From Parapedobacter luteus (GTDB taxonomy: Bacteria > Bacteroidota > Bacteroidia > Sphingobacteriales > Sphingobacteriaceae): a stretch of DNA of 64,000 bases. Both the position numbers and the translations under genes were made by a program. The stretch lies in assembly GCF_900168055.1 (NCBI RefSeq), contig NZ_FUYS01000006.1, positions 62,001-126,000 on the forward strand, given 5' to 3'. The notes under the pieces are model-generated. The model did not search any database, had not been told where the DNA came from, and saw only the letters and a list, made by a program, of their open reading frames with translations. Positions 44,716-53,858 of the stretch are shown here, one piece after another (within the stretch, counting starts at the first letter, position 1; the number at the start of each line of letters is the position of its first letter).

Positions 44716-44741
44716 ACATGTGCAGGACGTACAGCACATGT
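44716..44741. repeat. Perfect inverted repeat after the second SPW gene
   Basis: ACATGTGC and GCACATGT arms of 8 bp with a 10-bp spacer, a few bases after the SPW stop. No T-run follows, so it may be an operator for the next gene or a weak transcript end. Confidence 0.45.
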
Positions 44742-44842
44742 CTTAAACTCGGGCATCTGGCGAATGTATGACGCCTCTGCGGTCGGCACCTTACATCTAC
44801 CGGATGCCCTTTTACTTAATCAGGTTAAATTAACGATAAACC

Positions 44843-45094
44843 ATGAATTTGGGCAATGACATACTAAAAATTTTGGACAAGCAATATGCTCCCAACACCT
44901 TGGTTGAAACCAGCTACAAAAACCTGGACCTCGCTTTCAAGACCGACGCTACCGGGGCGCCCATTCTTTTATTCCTCGGGAAAAAAGACGAGCAAGGGCA
45001 GATTAAAGGCGAGCGATACGTCAGGCGGCTAAAGAAGTCGGAAGACGGTAAGCTGTTGAAAGACCACTGGGATCTTAAAGGAAAAGCAACGTAA
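44843..45094 (+). CDS. Small basic protein, unrecognised
   Basis: An 83-residue soluble protein (NTLVETSYKNLDLAFKTDAT, ILLFLGKKDEQGQIKGERYV, RLKKSEDGKLLKDHWDLKGK). Composition and spacing, 18 bp before the next gene on the same strand, favour a real gene. I have seen similar short proteins in stress islands but cannot name a family. Confidence 0.65.
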   Translation: MNLGNDILKILDKQYAPNTLVETSYKNLDLAFKTDATGAPILLFLGKKDEQGQIKGERYVRRLKKSEDGKLLKDHWDLKGKAT

Positions 45095-45112
45095 CATTAA
45101 AACGAGTAAACC

Positions 45113-45775
45113 ATGAAAACACACCAATCGGGAAAACTCCTGCCACTTATTCTGTGCGTGCTGATCAGTGCCTGCAGCACATCCACACGCATTACCGGAT
45201 CGTGGAAAGATCCGGCCGTAGACGTCAGTACCGGCGAAAGCAAAAGCGTACTAATCACTGCGCTAAGCCGCAATATCGAAGTACGCACCAAATTGGAAAA
45301 CGCATTGGCGGCCAAGGCCGCCGAACTGAACATCAAAGCGGTAAAGAGTTCGGACATCTTTACGCCTGACTTTTTCCACCAAATTCCGGCGCGTGACGAA
45401 TTATTTGCCAAAATACAGGAAACCGGCGTGGACGCCATCCTTACGGTGTCACTCATCGATACCGAAGCTAACACCCGGTATGTGCGCGGCACTGCCCGCT
45501 ATGCCCCCTTTCCGATGTACAATTGGTATGGCGGCTTCTACTCATACTTCAATTACTGGCATCCTATCATGTATGATCCGGGCTACTACGTGACGGACAA
45601 AACCTATTTTCTGGAGACCAACCTCTACAATGCAGCAACCGATCGGCTGGTTTGGTCGGCGCAGTCCGAGACAGTCAACCCGGCAAGCATCGATGCCTTT
45701 GCCAAGGAATATCCGGAGGTTTTATTGGAGCGGATGATAAAAGACGGTTTATTAATGGCACAACCGGCAGATTGA
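45113..45775 (+). CDS. Envelope lipoprotein, DUF4136-like
   Basis: A 220-residue lipoprotein with signal LLPLILCVLISAC (cysteine about 21). The mature domain has GSWKDPAVDVSTGESKSVLI and ALAAKAAELNIKAVKSSDIF, followed by a Tyr/Trp-rich segment (YNWYGGFYSYFNYWHPIMYD) and YFLETNLYNAATDRLVWSAQ, a layout like small periplasmic stress lipoproteins of the DUF4136 type. Role unknown. It converges with the manganese catalase gene on a shared terminator. Confidence 0.7.
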   Translation: MKTHQSGKLLPLILCVLISACSTSTRITGSWKDPAVDVSTGESKSVLITALSRNIEVRTKLENALAAKAAELNIKAVKSSDIFTPDFFHQIPARDELFAKIQETGVDAILTVSLIDTEANTRYVRGTARYAPFPMYNWYGGFYSYFNYWHPIMYDPGYYVTDKTYFLETNLYNAATDRLVWSAQSETVNPASIDAFAKEYPEVLLERMIKDGLLMAQPAD

Positions 45776-45788
45776 CAATTGACCAAAC

Positions 45789-45832
45789 AAAAAAAGATTC
45801 CCGCCCCGGCTTAATGCAGCCCGGGCGAGAAT
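45789..45832 (-). terminator. Strong terminator of the Mn-catalase gene, possibly bidirectional
   Basis: A 15-bp stem (45797-45811 with 45818-45832, one mismatch and one wobble) around a 6-nt loop, followed in the leftward direction by seven T residues. A short T-run on the other side may also end the rightward lipoprotein transcript. Confidence 0.88.
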
Positions 45833-45838
45833 TTTCAG

Positions 45839-46681
45839 TTAAAGGATTTTATCGAGTTGCTGCTCCTTCTGTGCATAGCCCTCTTTTATCGGCGGCGCCA
45901 ACACCGGTTCGTCTCCCATGGCCCGGATATGTTCAAACGTAAACTGTCCCTTGCCGTCTATGGATGCGCCAGTACTCCACCGTGCATTCGGATTTTCGGG
46001 CCGTTCGATATTTGTCGATACAAATGCATAATTGACACTTTGGTTTTCAAGATCCTGCGGGAAACTGTTGGGGATGGGATGCACACCTTCCACACCACCG
46101 AGATCTTCCAAGACAGCGAGCCACTGATTTTGATGCATGTTATCCCGTGCTATCAAGAAGGCAAGCATATCTTTCATGCCCGGGTCGGTGGTCGATTGCC
46201 ACAAGCGGGTAGCCAACGTACGGCCAGTTGCTTCGGCCATCACATTCGCGTACATATCTGCCGCCAGGTTGCCACTGGCCACCACCCATGAACCATTGAA
46301 CGGCACGCCATTAGCGTCAGTAGCCATTGCCGCCAATCCGGCGGAGAGGTAATGGCGCGGGTCCATACCGCCCATAATCTGCTCTACCACGGGATTTTCA
46401 GACACCACCTGGTCGATGACATTCCCTTTTGCGCCCTCCAGGTTGAGCGCCACAGCGGTGCACAGCATTTCGATATGCGATATTTCCTCGGTGCCGGTTT
46501 CGAGCAACATATCGCGGTATTTAGCAGGCCCCCGGTTGCCCCACGCTTGAAACAGGTATTGTAGACATACCCGTATCTCCCCTTCGATACCGCCGATAGC
46601 CTGTTGCAGCAGGCGTGCAAATTGCGGGTCCGGTTTGTCCACCCGCACTTGATACTGCAGTCTTTTTTCGTGATAAAACAT
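45839..46681 (-). CDS. Manganese catalase
   Basis: A 280-residue ferritin-like catalase that disproportionates hydrogen peroxide with a dimanganese centre. Ligands by position: E35 (GIEGEIRV), E66 and H69 (TEEISHIEML), E150 (ANVMAEATGR) and H183 (RDNMHQNQW), almost the same numbering as the Lactobacillus plantarum enzyme. It has the usual C-terminal extension with NSFPQDLENQSVNYAF. There is no signal peptide, so it is cytosolic. It supports reading this region as an oxidative-stress island. Confidence 0.95.
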   Translation of the reverse strand: MFYHEKRLQYQVRVDKPDPQFARLLQQAIGGIEGEIRVCLQYLFQAWGNRGPAKYRDMLLETGTEEISHIEMLCTAVALNLEGAKGNVIDQVVSENPVVEQIMGGMDPRHYLSAGLAAMATDANGVPFNGSWVVASGNLAADMYANVMAEATGRTLATRLWQSTTDPGMKDMLAFLIARDNMHQNQWLAVLEDLGGVEGVHPIPNSFPQDLENQSVNYAFVSTNIERPENPNARWSTGASIDGKGQFTFEHIRAMGDEPVLAPPIKEGYAQKEQQLDKIL

Positions 46682-46787
46682 AATGATTCATTTAATTGGT
46701 AAACTGATAGGGTTAATACTCCAACATAGCGTTGACAACCACTATTCCATAACCCCCCGATAACCCCGGTAACCTGTGACAACTGAC

Positions 46788-46807
46788 AAAAAGCCCATCA
46801 TCCGGGC
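46788..46807 (-). terminator. Weak terminator after the SpoIIAA-like gene
   Basis: GCCC and GGGC pair around a 7-nt loop followed leftward by five T residues. The 4-bp stem is short. The surrounding 239 bp otherwise show no gene. Confidence 0.3.
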
Positions 46808-46920
46808 ATAATCGATCAGAAACCTGTTAGCAATGCTTCCGGCGGGTGTACTGAAAACAGCATATCCTGTTCAGAATACAAGATAAGGTGGCAAAGTCGC
46901 GCTACACTTCCCAGATCTTA

Positions 46921-47298
46921 TCAATCGGCCGGCAGCGGCGCCGACACCCATTCTTTCGCCGTCTGAAAATCATCCAACGGATAACACCGTATCTCGCCAT
47001 GTACCAGCGGGCTCAATGCTTCGTATGCCATCCGCAGCCAGCGCTGGTCCGATACAATGGCCATGCGGTTCCACTTGCTGAAATGCTTGAAGCTGATTTT
47101 GAGGTAGTCAACGAACGCCGTCAAACTGTAATTTTCCATCCCTGTTTCCAAAAAAACGATGAAATTAATCTTCCCGTAGCGTGCGGCCACCTCGTCTACC
47201 CGCGCCATTACCACCGCTTCGTATTCATCTTTTGTCACGGTCCCGGCTGCCCGGTAAGCCACCACGTGGTCGGGGAAATTGGTCATCAAGGTTACCAT
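46921..47298 (-). CDS. SpoIIAA-like (STAS-fold) protein
   Basis: A 125-residue protein of the SpoIIAA-like family (Pfam SpoIIAA-like, related to STAS domains): VVAYRAAGTVTKDEYEAVVM at the N-terminus, INFIVFLETGMENYSLTAFV in the centre and HFSKWNRMAIVSDQRWLRMA after it. Members often occur next to stress genes and are of unknown function; they lack the phosphorylatable anti-sigma-antagonist serine context. It is divergent from the membrane protein at 47375. Confidence 0.85.
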   Translation of the reverse strand: MVTLMTNFPDHVVAYRAAGTVTKDEYEAVVMARVDEVAARYGKINFIVFLETGMENYSLTAFVDYLKISFKHFSKWNRMAIVSDQRWLRMAYEALSPLVHGEIRCYPLDDFQTAKEWVSAPLPAD

Positions 47299-47374
47299 AG
47301 TCTTATCTTTTTGCTATCAGAATGACAATTCCATACCACTTCGGCGCACCCCTCTGCCCAAGAATGGCATAGCG

Positions 47375-47875
47375 ATGGCAACGAATGGAAAAAACAATGT
47401 TATGAGCTACCGGGAATCACCACGCTTCATTGCCGCCGGTATTGTGGCGACCAGCACGATGACCCTATTCAGCCACCTGGCCTCACGAGCGGCGCGCGAC
47501 AATTTCAACGAACCTCTGTTACTGGATCACCTGCTGCGTGGCACGTTGCTACCCCGCAAAAGCGGCATCGCGCGACCTGCCGGTTGGGCGACCCATTATG
47601 CGATAGGTTGTGCTTTGGCTGCGGTGTTTTATCATAGCTGGAAATATATGCGCGCCAAGCCCACACTGTCCCATGCCCTGTTATATGGTTGGTGTGGTGG
47701 CCTTACGGCCGTCATGTGGTGGCATACCGCCTTCCGGTTGCATCCAGCCCCACCGCGAAACGGACGCACTGCCTTTTACCTCCATCTGCTTGCCGCCCAT
47801 CTGGTTTTCAGCATATCTGTAGCGCGCGTATGCTCAGCGCCTATGCCATTATTCACCAAGCATAAATCGCTATGA
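47375..47875 (+). CDS. Membrane protein, unrecognised
   Basis: A 166-residue protein from the ATG at 47375; the ATG at 47402 (MSYRESPRFIAAGIVATSTM) is equally possible. There are about four hydrophobic segments: FIAAGIVATSTMTLF, WATHYAIGCALAAVFYH, ALLYGWCGGLTAVMWW and LHLLAAHLVFSISVARV. A PRKSGIARPAGWATHY loop precedes the second. The stop codon overlaps the start of the next gene (ATGA), so the two proteins are translationally coupled. No family recognised. Confidence 0.75.
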   Translation: MATNGKNNVMSYRESPRFIAAGIVATSTMTLFSHLASRAARDNFNEPLLLDHLLRGTLLPRKSGIARPAGWATHYAIGCALAAVFYHSWKYMRAKPTLSHALLYGWCGGLTAVMWWHTAFRLHPAPPRNGRTAFYLHLLAAHLVFSISVARVCSAPMPLFTKHKSL

Positions 47876-48885
47876 AACAAAGCACCTTTTATTGGTATGC
47901 CCTTGCCGTCCTATTGCTTACCGGTTGCGGTACCGCCAAGCTTGGCCCTTCCGGCCAGAAAAAAATCCACGGAAAGACGTTTGTCATTATTGGTGCCTCC
48001 AGCGGCTTCGGCCGTGGCGTGGCCGAACAACTGGGGGCCTACAAGGCTAATGTGGTACTTGCCGCTCGGCGGGGATCGGTACTTGAAGAAATAGCTGCCG
48101 GCATACGCCAAGCCGGCGGCACGGCCTTGGTGGTGCCGATGGATATCAGTGACCCGCAAGCCGTGGAACACCTGGCCGAAGCCGCGGTAACCCGGTATGG
48201 TACCGTAGATGTATGGATAAACATGGCCGGAGTAGGCGCCATTGGGCGGTTTTGGGAAATTCCGCTTGCTGATCAGGCCCGTCTGGTAGATGTCAACCTT
48301 ACCGGATTCATCTATGGTAGCTATGCCGCCATCACCCTATTCCGTAAGCAAGGATATGGTACACTGATCAATATGGGATCGGTAGAAAGCAACAGCCCCA
48401 TTGCCTACCATGCGTCTTATGCTGCCACAAAAGCAGGCATATTGAATTTGGGGCAGGCCATCAACCAGGAGCTCAGGCTGAGCGGCCATAAGCAGATAAA
48501 GGTCGTAACGATAAAGCCTTGGGCCGTAGACACTCCTTTTTGGCGGCACGCTGCCAATTACAGCGGCGGTACCCCCCGGATGGCCGCCATGGATCCGCCC
48601 GAAAAAGTGATCAATGCGGTTATCCGCCGTGCTATTCGGCCGCGTAAACAAGCTGCCGTGGGCGGCAAGGCAAAGGTGGCGGTTATTTTCCACCGGCTGT
48701 TGCCCCATTTTACCGAACGGATATCAGCAAATATTGCGCATAAGTACCAAGTCGAAAATGCGCCCCCAGCCCCTCCCACTTCCGGCAGTGTACATGAACC
48801 CATGGAAGCAGGAACCGGCGTCGATGACGGTGTGCGCCAGCGGATGAAGAAAGAAAAGGAGGCGCGCCGCAAGTCACAGCCATAG
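47872..48885 (+). CDS. Short-chain dehydrogenase/reductase with lipoprotein signal
   Basis: A 337-residue SDR. The Rossmann motif GASSGFG lies at 41-47, the NMAG motif near 117 and the catalytic S170, Y183 and K187 in GSVESN and SYAATKAG. The first 19 residues (YWYALAVLLLTGC) form a lipobox signal, unusual for an NAD(P)H enzyme, which would place the domain in the envelope. The C-terminal tail of about 55 residues (VHEPMEAGTGVDDGVRQRMK) is polar. Alternatively a later start could give a cytosolic form, but the next ATG lies inside the domain. It is coupled to the upstream membrane-protein gene. Confidence 0.88.
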   Translation: MKQSTFYWYALAVLLLTGCGTAKLGPSGQKKIHGKTFVIIGASSGFGRGVAEQLGAYKANVVLAARRGSVLEEIAAGIRQAGGTALVVPMDISDPQAVEHLAEAAVTRYGTVDVWINMAGVGAIGRFWEIPLADQARLVDVNLTGFIYGSYAAITLFRKQGYGTLINMGSVESNSPIAYHASYAATKAGILNLGQAINQELRLSGHKQIKVVTIKPWAVDTPFWRHAANYSGGTPRMAAMDPPEKVINAVIRRAIRPRKQAAVGGKAKVAVIFHRLLPHFTERISANIAHKYQVENAPPAPPTSGSVHEPMEAGTGVDDGVRQRMKKEKEARRKSQP

Positions 48886-48910
48886 TTCCTGCGGCAGCGC
48901 CTTGTGTTTT

Positions 48911-49675
48911 TTAAATCTGCTGTTGGTGCGGCCTGATTTGCATTTCCACCACGTCGCACCGTTTTGGAGTAGACAAGCAGTAATAAATAGCCACAGCGAT
49001 GTCTTCGGCTTTCAGCATCTCCAGCTTTTCTATCTGCTCTTCCTGCCCCTCGCGGGGTTGCATGTCCGTACCCACCGCCCCAGGCTCGATGAGGGTCACC
49101 TTAATGCCCAGGTCGTTCACCTCTTTCCGTAGGGACTCAGAAAATCCCTGAATGCCCGACTTAGTCGCCACATACACAGAGCTGTCCTTCTCGCGCACAT
49201 CGGCACTCATCGACCCGATATTGACAATATGGCCCTCGCCACGGGCGCGCATACGATCGATTGCCTGGCGGCTGCATGCGAGGTAGCCCAACAGGTTAGT
49301 GTTGAGAATATACGCCCAGTCGTCATAACTCCCTTCTAAAATGCTGTTGAAGGCGAGCCCTGCGTTATTGATGAGCACATCCAGCTGGCCGAATTCCTCA
49401 TCCACGCGGCTGAAAAGCCTTTCGATATCCTGCGGGTTTACCAAATCGCCCACCTCACCGGCCAGGCCTCCCCGCGATTGAGTCGGTTGCCGAAAATCGC
49501 TGAGTGCATCCTCCAGCTCTTGCTCATGCCGGCCTACTATCATTACCTGGTTTTCACGTGCCAGCAGGTGGGCAGTAGCCCGCCCGATACCCGTAGTCCC
49601 TCCGGTGATCAAAATGCGCTTGCCTTTTACCGGTTGGATCAGTTTGTCCTCATAGATTGCTTTGACTGCTTCCAT
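48911..49675 (-). CDS. Short-chain dehydrogenase/reductase
   Basis: A 254-residue cytosolic SDR. The cofactor motif TGGTTGIG is at 24-31, NNAG at 103-106 and the catalytic S155, Y168 and K172 in GSMSAD and YVATKSG. The GR at 48-49 after the second strand points to NADP preference, by family rule. The C-terminal DVVEMQIRPHQQQI is typical of the 3-oxoacyl reductase-like group linked to stress. Convergent with the lipoprotein SDR. Confidence 0.93.
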   Translation of the reverse strand: MEAVKAIYEDKLIQPVKGKRILITGGTTGIGRATAHLLARENQVMIVGRHEQELEDALSDFRQPTQSRGGLAGEVGDLVNPQDIERLFSRVDEEFGQLDVLINNAGLAFNSILEGSYDDWAYILNTNLLGYLACSRQAIDRMRARGEGHIVNIGSMSADVREKDSSVYVATKSGIQGFSESLRKEVNDLGIKVTLIEPGAVGTDMQPREGQEEQIEKLEMLKAEDIAVAIYYCLSTPKRCDVVEMQIRPHQQQI

Positions 49676-49743
49676 AATAACTTCGTTTTTTTCGTTAACA
49701 ATTACTGCCTGAATTCGTTACTGCCCCATTTTGCCGGCAAATA

Positions 49744-51957
49744 TTACCAGCTGATCACCACATGTTGTTTGCCATGCACCTCGTAGCAAACGGTATCACC
49801 CCCAACGGTTTGAGGTTTGATGCCCCCCTGTTGCGCCGCCGAGACTGTGATATCCAGTGATTCGCCCGTGCCTGACCGAAGGATATACAACTTGCACGAC
49901 AGCCGCTCATCGCCCAGCACCTTGAAGCGCAGCTCCCGGTTTTCTGCGGCCCTTTCTGCGATAGGGTAGTCGACGAAGAGCAGGTATGCCCCACCTGCAA
50001 TTTTCATGTAGTGCCTCGGGATGACGGCAAACGGAAAAGCCGCGCCATATACCTCCTGCCCCACACTGCCGGACTTGTCCCACCCTGGATTGATATCCTC
50101 CAGTGGCACCCACAAATTGGGGTCTATCTCCCCCGTTTTGACATCATTGGCCAGCATCTCCCGCGGCAATACCGTAGGGTAATAATGTACCATCCGGTGC
50201 AACGCGTAGCGGATGAATTCGGCAAGGAGCAGTGCATACGAACGCGACAAGGGCGTATCGTCCGCCTGCGATAAATACTCATGCACGGCGGCAAACACCT
50301 CCACCTCTTCGTAGACTGCCATGTAAGGCGCATCATTCAGTGGGAAGACAGCGAAAAACAGCGGGAAATGATTCCCATATCCGTACCGGCAGTCCCACAG
50401 CGCCAGGTTTTTAAAGACATTAGCCATGAGGAGATAACCCAAATCGAGGTACACTTCATCCTTGGTGGCCTTCCATAGGCGGAGCATCGCCCCAGCGGCA
50501 AACGCCGTATTATTAGCTTGGTAGAAAAGGTCGAAACCCACCGACACGAGCGATTTGGCTGCTTTCTTAGCCTCCCTCAGGTACTTGTCATCGCCGGTGA
50601 GATCCCACGCTTGCAGCATCACATGTGCATAGATCCCACCGACGTCCTTTTCGCCACCGGCTCCCGGCTTTGTCTCGGCCTTGACCACCTCCAATGTATC
50701 CATCTTATAAAACACCGGCCATTTATAGTCAAAGTGGTGAGCCACCTGGATAGCGTAATCTAGTGACTTCAAAAATAGGTCTTTTGCTACTTCGTCGCCG
50801 TGAAGCGCCATGCGCGAAAGGTTGAGTAGTGGGTGGTGCAGGTACCAGGAGTCCATGACCAGCACCTGCTTCTGCTCTTCGCTGCCGTCCAACTGGTGGT
50901 CCGCAGCGGGCAGCCAGCGCCTGACGGTGCCGACGTTTGCATCGTAAAACTCGGGAAGCCCCGCTTCGATCTCGGCGATCAACGGCACGTCTTCGCCCAT
51001 CCACTCCTCATACTCTTTCAGCGGCAGCAGCACCGCCAGCTGCACCATGATTTCGGGCGGCGTTTTATAGTCGCACACATAAGCATTGAGGTAACTATGG
51101 CCCTGGTGATGCGACCAGCAGCCCTTATGGGTAGCCAGCTCCTGCAACGCCTTGGCTGCAATGCCCACGTAATCATGATATGCCGTTGGCGGTTTGGGCA
51201 GTTGCACATAAAGGCCGGCGAGCAAATCTGTAAACTGCTTTGCCTTGTCAAATTGATCAGTGGGCACCCGGTCGGCGAAGGCGACAAACGCATCGCCGAT
51301 GGTGTATTCTTTACCACCGCACAGCGGCTTGTCGGTTGTCGCCGGCGGCGCAAAGCCGAACTCGGGCCATTTGCCATCTACCGTACCGGCCACGGAAGTA
51401 CCGGTATCCGCGCAATAGTTGTTTAGTGCGGTCAGGTTTTGCAGGTACAGCGCCGATCCCTCCGCTGGCTCCGTGATACTGAAATATACCATGCCACTGC
51501 GAAGGCCCAGCTGTTCCACGTGGATATTGGCTTCTACACCACCTATGCCGCCGTCAGGATTGAGTATCAATACATCTTTCGGCCAAAACGGGATACGGAA
51601 ATCGTCCCGCGGGGTGAAGTGCGTGACATAGCGCAGCATCGGCACCTGCTGGATGGTATCCATCCAGATGACCACCCGGTAGCGGCCAATCGCAGACCGG
51701 AGTGTATAGCTTAGCTCAGCGCCTGCTGACCGGCTGTGGGCGATCGTCAAATCTGCCGCCGGCGTATACGCTGCCCGGAAAACCAGCTTAGTACCCTTCG
51801 CCTGGTGTACGCATACCGCCAGCGCATCGTCGGTTCGGATCACCTGCACTGTCCTGTTTGAAAGTTGTTTTTCTGTGACGACTGAGGCAGCTTGGCTCAA
51901 AAGCTGCTGGGTGAGATGCAAGCTCCAAGGTGATACATTATCTTTCTGTTTCTTCAT
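49744..51957 (-). CDS. Large protein with predicted alpha/alpha toroid, unrecognised
   Basis: A 737-residue protein with no signal peptide. Residues 1-220 look beta-rich (VVIWMDTIQQVPMLRYVTHF, KDVLILNPDGGIGGVEANIH). Residues about 240-640 carry helical repeats with aromatic and acidic motifs (GIAAKALQELATHKGCWSHH, GIYAHVMLQAWDLTGDDKYL, AGAMLRLWKATKDEVYLDLG) resembling the six-hairpin toroid of glycosidases and epimerases. A C-terminal beta domain ends at KQHVVISW. I cannot assign a family or a reaction. It stands alone on its strand beside the SDR gene; a polysaccharide-active enzyme would fit the setting. Confidence 0.75.
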   Translation of the reverse strand: MKKQKDNVSPWSLHLTQQLLSQAASVVTEKQLSNRTVQVIRTDDALAVCVHQAKGTKLVFRAAYTPAADLTIAHSRSAGAELSYTLRSAIGRYRVVIWMDTIQQVPMLRYVTHFTPRDDFRIPFWPKDVLILNPDGGIGGVEANIHVEQLGLRSGMVYFSITEPAEGSALYLQNLTALNNYCADTGTSVAGTVDGKWPEFGFAPPATTDKPLCGGKEYTIGDAFVAFADRVPTDQFDKAKQFTDLLAGLYVQLPKPPTAYHDYVGIAAKALQELATHKGCWSHHQGHSYLNAYVCDYKTPPEIMVQLAVLLPLKEYEEWMGEDVPLIAEIEAGLPEFYDANVGTVRRWLPAADHQLDGSEEQKQVLVMDSWYLHHPLLNLSRMALHGDEVAKDLFLKSLDYAIQVAHHFDYKWPVFYKMDTLEVVKAETKPGAGGEKDVGGIYAHVMLQAWDLTGDDKYLREAKKAAKSLVSVGFDLFYQANNTAFAAGAMLRLWKATKDEVYLDLGYLLMANVFKNLALWDCRYGYGNHFPLFFAVFPLNDAPYMAVYEEVEVFAAVHEYLSQADDTPLSRSYALLLAEFIRYALHRMVHYYPTVLPREMLANDVKTGEIDPNLWVPLEDINPGWDKSGSVGQEVYGAAFPFAVIPRHYMKIAGGAYLLFVDYPIAERAAENRELRFKVLGDERLSCKLYILRSGTGESLDITVSAAQQGGIKPQTVGGDTVCYEVHGKQHVVISW

Positions 51958-52204
51958 GTAAGTTCAACGCATTTAACCGAAGTGTTAAGCGTTTATTACA
52001 TAAATCACTCCAACTGCTACTGGGCGACATGCGCGTTATCGTTGTCCGAATGTTACGCTAAGATTGTCCGCTGCTTTGCGCAAGCATGTTTAAAAAACCG
52101 AATCAGCCGTCCTAATTTTTAAACGGCTGGCTTTCCGCATGGTGCTTTCAGACTATTCAGGTGTATAACGTGGTTTGTATCCATCCCGTAAGCCACGAGC
52201 CCAA

Positions 52205-53626
52205 TTATCCGGCAACGGCTTCATCCCGTTCGGTCAGGCGCGGGGTGACCGGATCATTGGCCTTGCCATTGTCATAGAGCGGCAATGCGAGGAAAAAGAC
52301 AGAACCTTTGCCCAGTTCACTTTCGGCCCAAATCTCACCGTTCAGCCGGAGTGTAAGCTCACGGCATAGAAACAAGCCCAGGCCTATTCCTTTTTCGCTC
52401 TCCGTGCCATAGGTTGACTGGATATGACCGTTGAAAATCCGCTTTACATCCTCATCAGTCATGCCCACCCCGTCATCGCGCACCGAAATCATACATTGTC
52501 CGGTTGCGGCATCAGCCACGACAGACAGCGTTATCGTGCCGTTTTGGGGTGTAAATTTCAAAGCGTTGCTTATCAGGTTTCGGATGATTACTTCCAGCAT
52601 TTCAGCATCTGAAATCACTTTAATGCCCTTTTCGATACTCAGTTGGATGGCTATTCCTTTCTTTTCGGCCATGTAACGCTGCACGGCCAATATACGCTCG
52701 ATGACGCTGCAGGGTTCCACCCAGGTAAGCAGGGGGTGAATACCCTTGATCTGCCCGGATACCCAAGCCAGTACATTATTCAACAGGTCGGACGTATTGT
52801 GTGCAGCCATCAGCAAATCCTCCTTAAGCTTTTTGGTTACGTCGGGAGGGAGTTCCTCTTTGGTCAGAATTTCAAGTGTACCGATGATGGCATTCATCGG
52901 ATTCCGCAGGTCATGGCCGAGGATGGATATCAGCTCTACCTTTTCGCGGTTGGCAGCCGTCAACAATTCATTCTGCAGCCGGATGCGTTCATTCTGTTGC
53001 TCAATATGCTTGGCATGTTCTTCGGCCGCTGCCCGTTCGCACTCATACCTTTTGCGGAAGTAGCTTGCTGCCACAAAGGTGCAGATGACGATGATGGGAA
53101 TCGAGGTCATGAGATCGGCAAAGCGGGCACCCCTGGAGTCGTAACCATTATAGATGACCGATGGGTTGACGTATTCCATCGCCAGCAAGCTAACGGGCAA
53201 CAGGAAGTGCAATATCGTCCATACCCACTGCAGCCGGCTGCTGGTAAACGCAATGAGCAGCTGATAGGTGAGCAAAAAAAAGTAAAGCGCCGGTCCGGCA
53301 CTCCCATCGTTGTAGAAGTAAGTAAAGATGACCAGCAGGTAGCTGTAGCCGGCATACACATGCAATCCCGTACGGTGCAGACCGCGATAGCGCGATAAGC
53401 CGAACATCGTAATCAGCATAATTTCGGTAACGATCAAGACAATCGCAAGCACCGGCAGCCCCAAATAAAAGTTTAAGGGGATTAAAATCCCCACCAGTGC
53501 AATCATAAATAGCGACACCACATTAAAACTGCGGTTTTCATTGGGCAGCATCCCTGGCTTTCCCACCAGCTCCTGCCAGCCCCCCCTAAGCAAGGCCAAA
53601 AATGAACGGCTATATTTGCTTTTCAA
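52205..53626 (-). CDS. Membrane sensor histidine kinase
   Basis: A 473-residue kinase. The N-terminal half holds about six membrane helices between residues 35 and 190, followed by a short coiled coil (about 193-228). HisKA has H238 in ISILGHDLRNPMNAIIGTLE. The HATPase domain includes NLISNALKFTPQNGTITLSV (N box), VRDDGVGM (G1) and KGIGLGLFLC (G2). The start used here is a TTG at 53626; the first ATG is at 53551 (MLPNENRSFNVV) and is a real alternative. No response regulator is adjacent, so the partner is elsewhere. Confidence 0.9.
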   Translation of the reverse strand: MKSKYSRSFLALLRGGWQELVGKPGMLPNENRSFNVVSLFMIALVGILIPLNFYLGLPVLAIVLIVTEIMLITMFGLSRYRGLHRTGLHVYAGYSYLLVIFTYFYNDGSAGPALYFFLLTYQLLIAFTSSRLQWVWTILHFLLPVSLLAMEYVNPSVIYNGYDSRGARFADLMTSIPIIVICTFVAASYFRKRYECERAAAEEHAKHIEQQNERIRLQNELLTAANREKVELISILGHDLRNPMNAIIGTLEILTKEELPPDVTKKLKEDLLMAAHNTSDLLNNVLAWVSGQIKGIHPLLTWVEPCSVIERILAVQRYMAEKKGIAIQLSIEKGIKVISDAEMLEVIIRNLISNALKFTPQNGTITLSVVADAATGQCMISVRDDGVGMTDEDVKRIFNGHIQSTYGTESEKGIGLGLFLCRELTLRLNGEIWAESELGKGSVFFLALPLYDNGKANDPVTPRLTERDEAVAG

Positions 53627-53840
53627 CGATAAATTATCAACTTGTACGCCTAATACTACAAAAGTGCTGAAAACAATTTAATTTCCTCGTATAGAAGGTC
53701 AAAATTCCGTCAATTTAGCTCCGTGTCGGCGAGCTATCGACTATTTACCGGTTCTCCCGGTTAACGTACTTCCCAATCTATGGGATGCTTCACCTCAATG
53801 CAATGAGCAGCCAAACATTTACCCTTGCGTGCTGTTGAAT

Positions 53841-53850
53841 AAAAGGAGGA
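53841..53850 (+). promoter_or_regulatory. Unusually strong Shine-Dalgarno sequence
   Basis: AAAAGGAGGA lies 8 bp before the ATG at 53859. Such a complete AGGAGG is uncommon in Bacteroidetes and decides the start of the small acidic protein. Confidence 0.7.
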
Positions 53851-53858
53851 TATTGGCG

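Noticed and set aside
52643-53398. 251-codon frame antisense to the histidine kinase
   Set aside because: Fully inside the kinase gene on the other strand, with no recognisable domain.
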